25,630 nt of DNA from Caryophanales bacterium UBA4856 (GCA_002399765.1 DHEG01000011.1:31689-57318), one strand, 5' to 3'; shown: positions 15,415 through 23,976, counted from the stretch's first letter. Program-made: numbers and translations. Notes: generated from the sequence alone by a model not told the origin.

Positions 15415-16083
15415 TCAGTACAATGGCTTGCTTGGCGTATTGGGGTCATAAGGCTTAGGTCCGGAAAAATTGTTGTTTACGGCGATGTTGTTGGTCGAAT
15501 AGGTCTGATATTGGGCTACCTTAGGAAGATAGTCGTCGCCTTTCTTGGAGAGTATCCGATGGGTTCTTGCCAGAAAGCCCTGGGTCTGCCAGAGGATCAC
15601 GAACAGCGTGACGAAGGTCAAGACGTTCCAGGCCACGACCAGGCCCTGCTCCCAGCCGAAGACATATTCATAGTCCTGCTCGAAGTAATATGGTAAGTTC
15701 ATGCCCCAGACGGTAGTGTATCCTGCTACCTCTATGCCGAATAAGGAGTCCTCGGCCCAAAAGGAGAAATCGAAGTTCTCGTGCAGGTAGGCGTAGAGGA
15801 TGAAGGCCGCGGCCAACAGGACCAAGAGCACATAAGCCCAGGTGGCCTTCTTGAACAGAAGGAAACGCGACTTGGCAAAGGCCGCCTTGCGGTAGTCGTG
15901 AATCGAGTGGAGGGTCCTGGCATTGACCAATGGCTCCATGTAGATGTCGACCATGTTCTGCTGACGGGCGTAGCCCTTGTGGAAAATGAAGGTCAAAAGG
16001 GCCAAGAGGAGAAGGCCAACGCCGATCGCGACGAAGAAGATGACCAAGGCCGAAGATACGGGGTCGCTTACTGTCGTGTTCAT
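15415..16083 (-). CDS. Unknown three-TM membrane protein with Asn/Pro/Tyr-rich tail
   Basis: No family is recognised for this 222-residue protein. Helices lie near residues 11-35 (SALVIFFVAIGVGLLLLALL), 81-101 and 146-168. The segment between helices 1 and 2 is basic and probably cytoplasmic, and the loop between 2 and 3 is acidic and aromatic. After helix 3 a basic stretch (about 169-185) leads to a tail with NNIAVNNN and PYDPNTP. The ATG overlaps the stop of the upstream gene (ATGA, 16080-16083), so the two are translated together and probably act together. The upstream partner also ends in an Asn/Pro/Tyr-rich tail. Confidence 0.72.
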   Translation of the reverse strand: MNTTVSDPVSSALVIFFVAIGVGLLLLALLTFIFHKGYARQQNMVDIYMEPLVNARTLHSIHDYRKAAFAKSRFLLFKKATWAYVLLVLLAAAFILYAYLHENFDFSFWAEDSLFGIEVAGYTTVWGMNLPYYFEQDYEYVFGWEQGLVVAWNVLTFVTLFVILWQTQGFLARTHRILSKKGDDYLPKVAQYQTYSTNNIAVNNNFSGPKPYDPNTPSKPLY

Positions 16084-16754
16084 TGCCGATAACCTCCGCC
16101 ATTGCCATCGTCGAACGGATTGGAAGAATGGTCCTTGGGGTTCTCCTGCGGTATTTGGGCCACCGGGGAAACCCCGGGGATCTGGGCGCTTTTCTCGTTG
16201 GTGTCGATCATTATCCGACCGTTCTGGTCTAATTTCTTCTCATAGAGGGGGTCTATTTGGCGGGGCTGGGCGTTTTGATATTGATAAGGGACATAGGTCG
16301 GGCCATAGACGGGATTTTGGTTCTCCGGCTGGGGAGTGGCGTTGGCCCTTTGGATGTTTTGCTTCAGCATGTAGTAGTTATTCACCGTGCTGTTGCTGTG
16401 GATTTGGGTCGAGGCAGAGGGAGCTTGCGGTTCCCTTTGGTAGGCGGCATAAGGCATCGGATTGTAATAAGGCCCAGGATAGGGAGCCGAATAGGGCGGC
16501 TGCTGCTGTTGAGGGGCTTGGGCATAGATGTTGTTGTTTATGACCGCCGGATTGGTTGGACCTTGGGCGTTATTGGCATCGATCTTTGGGTCGAAGCCGG
16601 TCTTGAACGAAGGCTTCTTTCCGAAAGCCCAGGCCAAAAGGGTTCCGATGCATATCAAGAGACCTATCACGGCATTGAGCAAAAGCCAGATTAGCCAAAG
16701 AGGCGAAATCAGCATAAAGCCGATGCCATGAAGGAACTTGTTTCTTAGTTTCAT
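16080..16754 (-). CDS. Unknown membrane-anchored protein with Pro/Gln/Asn/Tyr-rich disordered tail
   Basis: A 224-residue product of unknown family. The start is ATG 16754, which has GGGGAGG 6 nt upstream; an in-frame extension to 16862 lacks a ribosome site. A basic N-terminus is followed by a long hydrophobic region (about 10-44) long enough for a helical hairpin or one long helix. The remaining 175 residues are low complexity: NNNIYAQAPQQQQPP, Tyr/Pro pairs and several Asn clusters (STVNNYY). They end in a polar GGGYRQ. The tail is probably disordered and could drive self-association or scaffold binding. It is the first gene of a two-gene coupled unit. Confidence 0.7.
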   Translation of the reverse strand: MKLRNKFLHGIGFMLISPLWLIWLLLNAVIGLLICIGTLLAWAFGKKPSFKTGFDPKIDANNAQGPTNPAVINNNIYAQAPQQQQPPYSAPYPGPYYNPMPYAAYQREPQAPSASTQIHSNSTVNNYYMLKQNIQRANATPQPENQNPVYGPTYVPYQYQNAQPRQIDPLYEKKLDQNGRIMIDTNEKSAQIPGVSPVAQIPQENPKDHSSNPFDDGNGGGYRQ

Positions 16755-16883
16755 CTGGAGCCTCCCCTTTGTACCTTTTGGACAAATGGGCATCAGCCAT
16801 CGCGCCAAGCATTGCAAAGCCGCTAGCGAGAGGGCTGAGCCTAACCCTTTAATCGCCGACACGGTTTCTCGTGTTCCTTTTAT

Positions 16884-16913
16884 ATGATAAGCGTTCCTCA
16901 GCCTATTTGCCTA
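16884..16913 (-). promoter_or_regulatory. Promoter of the Asn/Pro-rich membrane-protein unit
   Basis: On the minus strand TAGGCA (16913-16908) and TATCAT (16889-16884) are 18 nt apart. The -35 hexamer equals the one proposed at 15401-15406. Transcription from here would give a leader of about 120 nt before ATG 16754, with a palindromic GCTAGC core inside it. Confidence 0.45.
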
Positions 16914-16926
16914 TATGGAAGCAACG

Positions 16927-16950
16927 AAAAAGAGGCGTTTGCGCCTCTTT
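16927..16950 (-). terminator. Terminator after the ABC transporter operon
   Basis: On the minus strand AAAGAGGCG (16950-16942) and CGCCTCTTT (16937-16929) pair around CAAA, followed by further Ts to 16927. It lies 20 nt after the permease stop. Confidence 0.85.
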
Positions 16951-16970
16951 CCCATCGGCTTTGGCCAAAC

Positions 16971-18098
16971 CTAAGCCATATAGTATGCGTCGGCTTGGTA
17001 AAGCGAGACCGGAAGCGTCAGGGCGAAGAGGAGCGCCAGTTCCCCCATACCTATCAATAGTTCCTTTTTGGGAATCCTGAATGAACGTTCCTGGATGGCC
17101 AAGATCGCATAGTAGCCCAGGCTCCAGCCGATCACGCTAACCGTGAAGATCAAAAGGCCATTGGTGCTCGAGTAATCCCAGTTGCGCAATTGGGGCGCGA
17201 TGGTTGCGATGAGGAAGGCGAAGGATCCCATCAATACGTGGATTGAATACTTTGGCCAGGCCATGTCATAGCCCTTGTCCCCGAATGATTCACCCGAAGG
17301 ATCCTTCTTCCTGAAGGTGAACACCATCGCCAAGGACCCTAGTACCAAGAACAGGGGGATGTAGATGGCTTCAAAGGTGTATGCGGTTGCCCAGCCCGCG
17401 CTTTCCGAGAATGGCTGGCCTTCGATCATGTTGGAAAAGAGGAAGCTGAAGGAAGACGAAACGGACCAAAGGGTCAGGTTGTAGCTGGAGATGTTGAAGT
17501 AAGGGACCGAAGAGTAGTCAAACACCTTTATGTATTGGCTGAAAGGCTCGATGGTCAACAGGAGCAGAACCTGGACTATGGCGATGGCCAAGGCGCCATC
17601 GATGGGATTGTTGGCCACGGAAAGAATGGCGCAAATGACGAAATAGGCGGCTGGTATTGCGACCATCAGGTACAGGAATCCCAAGGTTATCCAACCGTAG
17701 TCGTACCAATAATCCCTAGGACTGACGGCTTGCCTTATGGCCACGATCATCGTCCCGAGCCAAAACACCGCCACGAAGGGGATCATTATCGCCAAGAGGC
17801 CCAACAAGACCCTAATGTTCTTTATCTTCCGCTCGGGGACGGCAAATTGCATGAAGGCATCCGCGCTCTTCCTGGAGAAGCGATAGGAGAAGACGAAGAA
17901 GGGAACCACGATGGTCGCAATCAGGCCGACCTGGATGATGGGCGTGAAGGAGAAGGCGTTGCCATAGTAATGGCCACTGGTGAGGTCGATGTTTGACAAC
18001 GCGGCAGGGAAGAGGAAGAAACCGGCAAAGGCAATGGCGATTAGGCCAAATAGGGGAAGCCAGCGCCTGGTTTGCCAAAGGGCGTATTTCTTTATCAT
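16971..18098 (-). CDS. ABC transporter permease (YtrC/D-like, ABC-2 type)
   Basis: A 375-residue integral membrane protein with about nine to ten hydrophobic helices, spread from WLPLFGLIAIAFAGFFLFP near the N-terminus to ELALLFALTLPVSLYQ at the end. The segment FSRKSADAFMQFAVPERK after helix 2 is typical of the YtrC/YtrD-type ABC-2 permeases encoded beside GntR/YtrA regulators; it is probably the cytoplasmic coupling region. The start overlaps the ATPase stop by 4 nt. It would homodimerise with the upstream ATPase as an exporter or a cell-envelope stress module. The cargo cannot be told from sequence; known Ytr-type operons respond to cell-wall-active compounds, which is only an analogy here. 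Confidence 0.83.
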   Translation of the reverse strand: MIKKYALWQTRRWLPLFGLIAIAFAGFFLFPAALSNIDLTSGHYYGNAFSFTPIIQVGLIATIVVPFFVFSYRFSRKSADAFMQFAVPERKIKNIRVLLGLLAIMIPFVAVFWLGTMIVAIRQAVSPRDYWYDYGWITLGFLYLMVAIPAAYFVICAILSVANNPIDGALAIAIVQVLLLLTIEPFSQYIKVFDYSSVPYFNISSYNLTLWSVSSSFSFLFSNMIEGQPFSESAGWATAYTFEAIYIPLFLVLGSLAMVFTFRKKDPSGESFGDKGYDMAWPKYSIHVLMGSFAFLIATIAPQLRNWDYSSTNGLLIFTVSVIGWSLGYYAILAIQERSFRIPKKELLIGMGELALLFALTLPVSLYQADAYYMA

Positions 18099-18982
18099 CT
18101 TGTTTCTCCTTTCTCTTCAGCCAAAGACATCTCGAGTGTTAGCAATTCCGAATAATCGATGGGAATGGTATCTAGCAAAAGAGGCTCGAAAGATTTAAGT
18201 GACGCAATGTTTGAATCCCTTTGGACGGCCACTATCTCATAGACGGAGCCGCTCTTCCTGAAGGAGATTATCTCCATGCCCTTGGTTAGCAAGGCCTCTT
18301 TCGTCAGGCTGAGCCTTGGCGCGATCTGGTATTTGACGAATGACTTGCCGAGGTTCTCTCCGCTGCCCTGGGCAAACTTATGGCCTTTGTCGATGAGGAC
18401 GAAGGTGTCGCAAAGGCTCTCCAGGGTTTGCATGTTATGGGAAGCGACCAACACGGTCTTGCCATTGCCGGCATACCGACTGATGATTAAGTTCTTGATC
18501 TTGAAAAGGGCCAAAGGGTCGATGCCGTCGAAAGCCTCATCCAAGAGGAGATATTCGACATCGACGGACAGGGCCAAGGCCAAGAAGGCCTGGCGCCTCA
18601 TGCCCTTGGAGAAGGACTTAAGCGGTTTGTCCTTGGGCAATCCCACCTTGTCGGTGAAGGCCTGGAAGCTGTTCTCGTCTATTCTGTAGAAACAGGAATA
18701 GAAGGAAATAAGGTCTTTCATCTTGGCATTGGCGGGCGCATAGGGCTCATCGGGCAGGAACATCAGCTTCGCCTTGGCCTTGACGTCATCTGCGGGCAAG
18801 CCGTCTATGGTCACCTTCCCTTGGGTAGGCTTGTAGACATCTGCGATGGTTCTTAAAAGAGTCGATTTGCCGGCTCCGTTTCTTCCGACCAAGCCGTTTA
18901 TGCCTGGTCCTATCTCTGCCGAGAAACCGTCCAGGGCCTTGGTCTGGCCCAAGACCTTCGTAAGGTCTTTGATCTCTATCAT
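18095..18982 (-). CDS. ABC transporter ATP-binding protein (YtrB-like)
   Basis: The 295-residue protein has all ABC ATPase motifs: Walker A GRNGAGKS (33-40), a Q-loop region replaced by FLPDEPYAP, the signature SFSKGMRRQ (in the YtrB-type FSKGM form rather than LSGGQ), Walker B YLLLDEAFDGID, and the switch His in VASHNM. After about residue 215 a C-terminal domain (about 80 residues) follows, as in YtrB and BcrA-type exporters. It powers the permease encoded next to it. ATGA-type 4-nt overlaps join it to genes on both sides, making one translationally coupled operon with the GntR regulator first. Confidence 0.92.
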   Translation of the reverse strand: MIEIKDLTKVLGQTKALDGFSAEIGPGINGLVGRNGAGKSTLLRTIADVYKPTQGKVTIDGLPADDVKAKAKLMFLPDEPYAPANAKMKDLISFYSCFYRIDENSFQAFTDKVGLPKDKPLKSFSKGMRRQAFLALALSVDVEYLLLDEAFDGIDPLALFKIKNLIISRYAGNGKTVLVASHNMQTLESLCDTFVLIDKGHKFAQGSGENLGKSFVKYQIAPRLSLTKEALLTKGMEIISFRKSGSVYEIVAVQRDSNIASLKSFEPLLLDTIPIDYSELLTLEMSLAEEKGETR

Positions 18983-19326
18983 CCTCGTCCTCCCTTGACC
19001 ATCGCTAGCACTTCCGCGATTTCCGCGGGGGTGTATCCGTCTTTCAGCAAAGCGCCGATCCTCTCTTCCAATGCCTTCAGCCTCTGGTCCTTGGCTTGGC
19101 TCGCTTCCCTTACGAAATAGCCTTTCTTGGGTATGGCGGTCACGAGGCCCTTCTCCTCCAACACGCCCATGGCTCTCGCCACGGTATTGGGATTGATGTT
19201 GTTCTCGAGGGCTATCTCCCTTACCGAGGGCATCTCCTCCCCTGGCTTATACACGCCAAGGACTATCAGTTTCTCGTAATGGGAAGCAATTTGCCAAAAC
19301 AAGGGCTCGCTTCCGTTAAGGTCCAT
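18979..19326 (-). CDS. GntR-family transcriptional regulator, YtrA subfamily
   Basis: The 115-residue protein has a winged helix-turn-helix at about 12-75 with the GntR pattern PSVREIALENNINPNTVARA (33-52) and a wing GLVTAIPKKGYFV. Its short all-helical C-terminus is that of the YtrA subfamily, which usually represses its own ABC transporter operon until an envelope-acting signal appears. The start is ATG 19326, with GGAGG about 7 nt upstream; the longer in-frame form to 19380 would be translated from the promoter region and is rejected. The operator-like repeat lies just upstream, and the ATPase gene follows with a 4-nt overlap. Confidence 0.9.
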   Translation of the reverse strand: MDLNGSEPLFWQIASHYEKLIVLGVYKPGEEMPSVREIALENNINPNTVARAMGVLEEKGLVTAIPKKGYFVREASQAKDQRLKALEERIGALLKDGYTPAEIAEVLAMVKGGRG

Positions 19327-19339
19327 CTTTGCCTCCTCT

Positions 19340-19375
19340 TGTATTAACTGTCTTAATTGTATTACCTGTATTAAT
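19340..19375. repeat. Four tandem 9-bp repeats: probable operator of the ytrA-type operon
   Basis: On the plus strand four units run head to tail with no gaps: TGTATTAAC, TGTCTTAAT, TGTATTACC and TGTATTAAT, starting at 19340, 19349, 19358 and 19367. The seven-base core TGTATTA is identical in three units and differs by one base in the second. The block covers the -10 box and start region of the promoter for the GntR-ABC operon, and is much more AT-rich than the surroundings. Binding by the GntR protein encoded just downstream is inferred. Confidence 0.75.
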
Positions 19376-19384
19376 GACAAGCAA
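19356..19384 (-). promoter_or_regulatory. Promoter of the GntR-ABC operon
   Basis: On the minus strand TTGCTT (19384-19379) and TACAAT (19361-19356, five of six consensus bases) are exactly 17 nt apart. The start would be about 20-25 nt before the ATG at 19326, leaving room for the GGAGG site. The -35 box adjoins the polC terminator. Confidence 0.6.
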
Positions 19385-19385
19385 C

Positions 19386-19407
19386 AAAAAAAGAGGCCTA
19401 GGCCTCT
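19386..19407 (-). terminator. Terminator after polC
   Basis: The 16-bp perfect palindrome at 19392-19407 forms an AGAGGC/GCCTCT stem with a CTAG loop, followed on the minus strand by T bases through 19386. The stem begins at the base next to the polC stop codon (19408-19410). Confidence 0.88.
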
Positions 19408-22400
19408 CTACATGAACTCGTCCAAGGTCATCTGGGCCGACTCGGGCAGATCCCCGTAAGCGCCCAAGGACTTTAGGGAGGCATTGATGGCCGCGGAGAT
19501 GTGGCACCTGTTCACGAAATCCTCGACCGACTCGAAGGGCTTCCTCTTCCGCTCCTCGACTATCTTCTGGGCCATAGATTCGCCCAGGGAGTCGACGGCG
19601 GAGAAGGGGGGGATTATCTCCTTGGTCTTGGGATCGACGGTGAACTTGGTGGCATCCGACTTGGCCACGGAGATATGGCCGAACCTGATGCCCCTGTCGG
19701 TCATCTCGACATAGGTTGTCAAAGTGTCGGCCAGGGAATCCTCCTTGTTCTCGACATGGATCTTCTGCTCCTTCTTGGCTTGATAGGACCTTAGCCAGCG
19801 GATGGCAGCTTCCTGCCCGGCCTGCATGATCCTTAGGTCATAGGCATCGCATCTGAGGGTGTAGTAGACCGCGTAGTAGACCTCGGGATGATGGACCTTG
19901 AACCAGGCGACCCTAACGGCCATCATGACGTAGGCGCAGGCATGGCCCTTGGGGAAGAGGTACTTTATCTTGGCGCAGGAGTCCACATATTCCTGAGGTA
20001 CCTTGTACTGCTTGAACACGGCCAAGGCGTCGTTGGTCTTCTGCTCGAAGCCCGGCTTGGTGAACTGGCCGTGACGGACCAACTCCATTATGGTGAAGGC
20101 CTTGTCGGAAGGGACGCCCCATTTGCGGTGCAGTTCGAGCATTATGTCGTCACGGCTGCAGATGACGTCGCGCAAAGTCGCCTTGCCGCTCAGGATCATG
20201 TCCTCGGCGTTTCCGGAGAAGACGTTGGTTCCGTGGGAGAGACCGCTGACACGGACCAAATCGCCAAAGCCCCTAGGCTTGGACTCGACCAAGATCCTCA
20301 TGGCCAGGGTGGTGCCGAATTCCGGAAGGCCCAAGGTGCCAGTCTTGTTGTTCAGGATGTTGCGCTTGAGCTTCAGGGCCTTGGTGGACCAGAAGAGACT
20401 CAAGGTGGCCGGATCGTCGAAGGGGATGGACTTCCAGTCGATGTCCGCCATGTCGCACATCATCTTGATGGCGTAGGGGTCGACGTGGCCCAGTTCATCG
20501 AATTTCAAGACGTTGTCGTGTATGGCATGGAAGTCGTAATGGGTCGTCTTCCAGGAAGCATCCTCGGAGTTGGCCGGATACTGATAAGGGGTGAAGTCGA
20601 AGACCGACATGTTGTTGGGTATTACTATGATGCCGCCCGGGTGCTGACCGGTGGTCCTCTTTACGCCTACGCAGCCAGCTGCCAACCTATCGATCTCGGC
20701 GGGCCTTATGGTCTTGGGATCGATGTTTTGGTTCTCGAAGTAGCCCTTGACGTAGCCGATGGCGTTCTTCTCCTCGGTGGTCTGGATGGTCCCGGCCTTG
20801 TACACGTTGTCCGCACCCATCAGCTTCCTGGTCATCTCGTGGGCCGTGGACTGGAAGTCGGAGGGGAAGTTCAAGTCGATATCGGGCACCTTGTCGCCAT
20901 GGAAGCCCAAGAAGGTCTCGAAAGGTATGTTGTGGCCGTCCTTCTTCATGGGCGTGCCGCATTTGGGGCAGTCCTTGTCGGGGAGATCGAAGCCATCCGA
21001 GTACACGTTGGTATCGGCCCAGATCAAGTCCTTGCAGGCAGGGTTTGGGCAAAGCCAATAGGGGGGCAAAGGATTGACCTCTGTTATGCCAGACATCGTC
21101 GCCACCAAGGACGAACCCACAGAACCACGGGAACCCACCAAGTGGCCGGCCGCGTTAACCTGACGGACCAAGACCGACGCTATCCAGTAAATGACATAGT
21201 AACCGTTGGTCCCGATACCCTTTAGTTCCTTGTCCAGACGGGTTTGGATCGGCTCGGGCAACGGGTCGCCGTAAAGCTTGTGGGCCGTATCGAAGACCAA
21301 CTTTATGAGGTTGGTGTCGCAGTCCTTTATGAAAGGCGGATAGAGGCGATCCTTGGTGGGCTTTATCTCACTTAGCTGATCTGCGATGGCATTGGAATTC
21401 CTGACCACTATCTCGTCTACCAGTTTATCGTCGTCAAGGAACTTGAAGGCATCCTTCATCTCCTGGGTGGAGAGGAAGTTCTGGTCCGGATTGGGATAGG
21501 GCTTTTGGGACTTGCGACGATAAGGGTTCAAGGGATGCTGGGCACCCTTCAGTCCCTTGGCGAATATGTAAATGTCCCTATAGATCTTGTCATCCGGGTT
21601 AAGGTAGTGACAATCTCCCGTAGCGACTACAGGTTTGTTTATATCCTTGGCTGCCTTGATAAGGTCTTTCAATATCATCTCTAGGTTATCTTCGGAGGAT
21701 ATCTGACCATCGTTTATCAACCAGGAGTAGCAGGCTGGTGGTTGCACCTCGATGTAGTCATACCAGGCCATTACCTTCTTTAGGACATCCTCGGACTTGG
21801 TCAAGGCCGAGTCGAAGACCTCCCCGTTGAAGCACGCGGAGCCGACCAAGAGGTTGGCGCGGTATTGGTCTATCAGCGCGCGTGGCGTATGGGGCACATC
21901 CGACAGGTAGGTGGTGGACGAAAGGGAGATTATCCTGTATAGGTCCTTAAGTCCCTGCTCGTTCTTGGCATAGACGCAGACATGCTTGGGACGGGCGGTG
22001 AGGATGACGTCGTTGGAAGTGAGGTCCTCGAGGTCTTTCATGTTGGGGTTGGGATTGGTCTCGCTGATCTTTGAAAGGATGCCGATATAGACCGCCTCCA
22101 ACACCTTGGCATCGTATATGGCTCGATGGACCTTGGTCTCGTCGTAGTTGATGCCCAAAGTACGTGCCACGGCCTCCAAGGTGTGGGACCTTTGCTTGGG
22201 GAACATGTAACGGGAAAGGGGCAGGGTATCGATTATCGGGTTGGTGATCTGGGGCAGGCCGTTGTTCTTCAAGGCCTCGTTCAAGAAGCCGATGTCGAAG
22301 GCGGCGTTGTGGTCTATTATCACCGCGCTCCCAAAGTAATCCAAGATGGTCTTCAATGCTTCCTTGATGGGCCTTCCCGAGTCGACCATCTCCTGGGTGA

Positions 22401-23910
22401 TGTTGGTCTTGTTCTTTATTACGTCCCGTAGCTTGCGGTCGGGATTGATGAAGAAGTCCAGGTTGTCCGTTTCCTGTCCGTGGGAATACTTTGTCGCCCC
22501 GAACTCTATTATTCGATCGTAACGGGCCGAAAGACCCGTGGTCTCCAAGTCGAATACGACATAGTCGGCATGGTCGAGATCGATGTCCTTGGTATTGATG
22601 CAGATGTCCAAGTGACTGTCCACCATGTATAGCTCACAGCCATAGCAGATCTTTATCCCCAGCTTCTTGCTGATCTTTTGGGCTTCCGGGAAGGCCTGGA
22701 CCACGCCGTGGTCGGTGATGCCGATGGCTTTCATCCCGAAAGACTTGGCCAAGGTGGCGTATTGGGTTATGGAGGCGATGCCATCCAACGCCGACATGTT
22801 GGTGTGGAGGTGGAGTTCGACCCTCTTGTCCAGACTCGGGTCTTCCCGGCTGGGATCAGGCGGGAGGATCTCGATCTTGTCCGGGACTATGGTCAAATGA
22901 TGGGTATAGGCATCGGTTTCCACCGTTCCCTTCACCTTTATCTTGGTCCCGACGGCAAGCTTGTCCATGAAACTAACCGGGTACCGCTTGCTCTCGAAGA
23001 TCATGGAGCCGATGGAACTGGTGTTGTCGGTGTACTCGAAAAGCAAAAAGGCCTTGCCTTTCTTGCTGACTCGTTGGTCATGCTTGAAGATCTTGCCTGT
23101 CACCATGACCTTCTTGAGGTTGTCGATGTCTTTTAGCATGGCCGGATAGTAAGACCGGTCGTCCTCATCTCGCTGCTGGGAGTCGGTCCTCATCCGGCCC
23201 CGGGTGGCATTGGCGATCTTGATGGCCTTCCTTATGCTCTCCTGGCGCTTGAGTTCCAACGCCTTCTCGTCCTCGGCCACTACCGCATTGGGTTGGCTTT
23301 CCTCGTCTTCGTCCTCGTCCTCATCGTCGTAATCGTCGGGTCTGTCATCATCATCGGGGAAGGAGGCTTCGTCTTGGAGCTGGGCGACATCGAGGCCTTC
23401 GTCATTGGCAGGGGCGGCCTGGGCATCGTTTACCAAAGTGGGGTCGGTCACCTTCTGCCTGACCGCGATCTTTAGATCGCAGCTTATCGCCCTCAGGGCC
23501 TGGGCAAGCCTTCCGGTCTCCTCCTTTACCGTCTCCTTCCTCTCCTCGCTGTCGTAGGTGAAGATCAACGTATTGGTCGGCTTGTCGAAGGTGTAGTCAC
23601 CGAGATCGTAGGCATCGGTCAGGGCTATGTAGGAGTCGATGAACTTGTCCAAGCCCTCCTTCTCGTCGTCGTATTCGAATGACAGGCGGGTCTCGAAACC
23701 GCCTTTGTCGGCCTTGATCTTCTCGACTTTACCGAAAAGGTCGGCATAGGTCTGCCAAGGCAGGAGGGTGGGGCAATGGATCACGGCCAAGATCCGGTTG
23801 AAGTCCTTCTCCTGGGTCAAGAGGTCGAAATAGGATGAGGCGAAGGGAGTGAGGTCTTCCACCCCGATACGCTTCAGAAACCTTTCGATGAGTTGATCCA
23901 TTACCACCAT
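19408..23910 (-). CDS. polC: DNA polymerase III alpha subunit, PolC type
   Basis: At 1500 residues this is the replicative polymerase of low-GC Gram-positives, slightly longer than B. subtilis PolC (1437). In order: an N-terminal domain, then a very acidic segment (about 175-205). An OB domain follows (about 265-350). The PHP domain opens with H367 and H369 and is interrupted by the DEDDh 3'-5' proofreading exonuclease with D454 and E456 in FDLETTGLS and later DHNAAFD. The polymerase core has SRGSVGSSLVATM, a Zn site with C954, C959, C981 and C984, and the catalytic D1010 and D1012 in PDIDLNFPSD. KGHACAYVMMA and a helix-hairpin-helix region lie near the end. M1 has AGGG only 3 nt upstream; a second ATG at 23901 is possible. 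It has its own promoter and terminator. Confidence 0.97.
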   Translation of the reverse strand: MVVMDQLIERFLKRIGVEDLTPFASSYFDLLTQEKDFNRILAVIHCPTLLPWQTYADLFGKVEKIKADKGGFETRLSFEYDDEKEGLDKFIDSYIALTDAYDLGDYTFDKPTNTLIFTYDSEERKETVKEETGRLAQALRAISCDLKIAVRQKVTDPTLVNDAQAAPANDEGLDVAQLQDEASFPDDDDRPDDYDDEDEDEDEESQPNAVVAEDEKALELKRQESIRKAIKIANATRGRMRTDSQQRDEDDRSYYPAMLKDIDNLKKVMVTGKIFKHDQRVSKKGKAFLLFEYTDNTSSIGSMIFESKRYPVSFMDKLAVGTKIKVKGTVETDAYTHHLTIVPDKIEILPPDPSREDPSLDKRVELHLHTNMSALDGIASITQYATLAKSFGMKAIGITDHGVVQAFPEAQKISKKLGIKICYGCELYMVDSHLDICINTKDIDLDHADYVVFDLETTGLSARYDRIIEFGATKYSHGQETDNLDFFINPDRKLRDVIKNKTNITQEMVDSGRPIKEALKTILDYFGSAVIIDHNAAFDIGFLNEALKNNGLPQITNPIIDTLPLSRYMFPKQRSHTLEAVARTLGINYDETKVHRAIYDAKVLEAVYIGILSKISETNPNPNMKDLEDLTSNDVILTARPKHVCVYAKNEQGLKDLYRIISLSSTTYLSDVPHTPRALIDQYRANLLVGSACFNGEVFDSALTKSEDVLKKVMAWYDYIEVQPPACYSWLINDGQISSEDNLEMILKDLIKAAKDINKPVVATGDCHYLNPDDKIYRDIYIFAKGLKGAQHPLNPYRRKSQKPYPNPDQNFLSTQEMKDAFKFLDDDKLVDEIVVRNSNAIADQLSEIKPTKDRLYPPFIKDCDTNLIKLVFDTAHKLYGDPLPEPIQTRLDKELKGIGTNGYYVIYWIASVLVRQVNAAGHLVGSRGSVGSSLVATMSGITEVNPLPPYWLCPNPACKDLIWADTNVYSDGFDLPDKDCPKCGTPMKKDGHNIPFETFLGFHGDKVPDIDLNFPSDFQSTAHEMTRKLMGADNVYKAGTIQTTEEKNAIGYVKGYFENQNIDPKTIRPAEIDRLAAGCVGVKRTTGQHPGGIIVIPNNMSVFDFTPYQYPANSEDASWKTTHYDFHAIHDNVLKFDELGHVDPYAIKMMCDMADIDWKSIPFDDPATLSLFWSTKALKLKRNILNNKTGTLGLPEFGTTLAMRILVESKPRGFGDLVRVSGLSHGTNVFSGNAEDMILSGKATLRDVICSRDDIMLELHRKWGVPSDKAFTIMELVRHGQFTKPGFEQKTNDALAVFKQYKVPQEYVDSCAKIKYLFPKGHACAYVMMAVRVAWFKVHHPEVYYAVYYTLRCDAYDLRIMQAGQEAAIRWLRSYQAKKEQKIHVENKEDSLADTLTTYVEMTDRGIRFGHISVAKSDATKFTVDPKTKEIIPPFSAVDSLGESMAQKIVEERKRKPFESVEDFVNRCHISAAINASLKSLGAYGDLPESAQMTLDEFM

Positions 23911-23932
23911 TTCCCTACTTCCGCTAATGGGT

Positions 23933-23961
23933 ATTATAAGTTCTTGCCACCGGAGAGAACA
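23933..23961 (-). promoter_or_regulatory. Promoter of polC
   Basis: On the minus strand a perfect TATAAT (23938-23933) lies 17 nt after a weaker TGTTCT (23961-23956). The predicted start would be about 15 nt before ATG 23910, a very short leader that holds only AGTAGGG as a ribosome site. Confidence 0.6.
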
Positions 23962-23976
23962 CCATAAGTGGCTTTG

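Noticed and set aside
19327..19380. Longer GntR protein starting at 19380
   Set aside because: The extra 18 codons fall inside the promoter and tandem operator; ATG 19326 has a proper GGAGG site.
19888..21225. 445-codon open frame on the plus strand inside polC
   Set aside because: It lies entirely antisense to the catalytic core of PolC, has no recognisable domain, and is explained by the rarity of TTA, CTA and TCA codons in the real gene.
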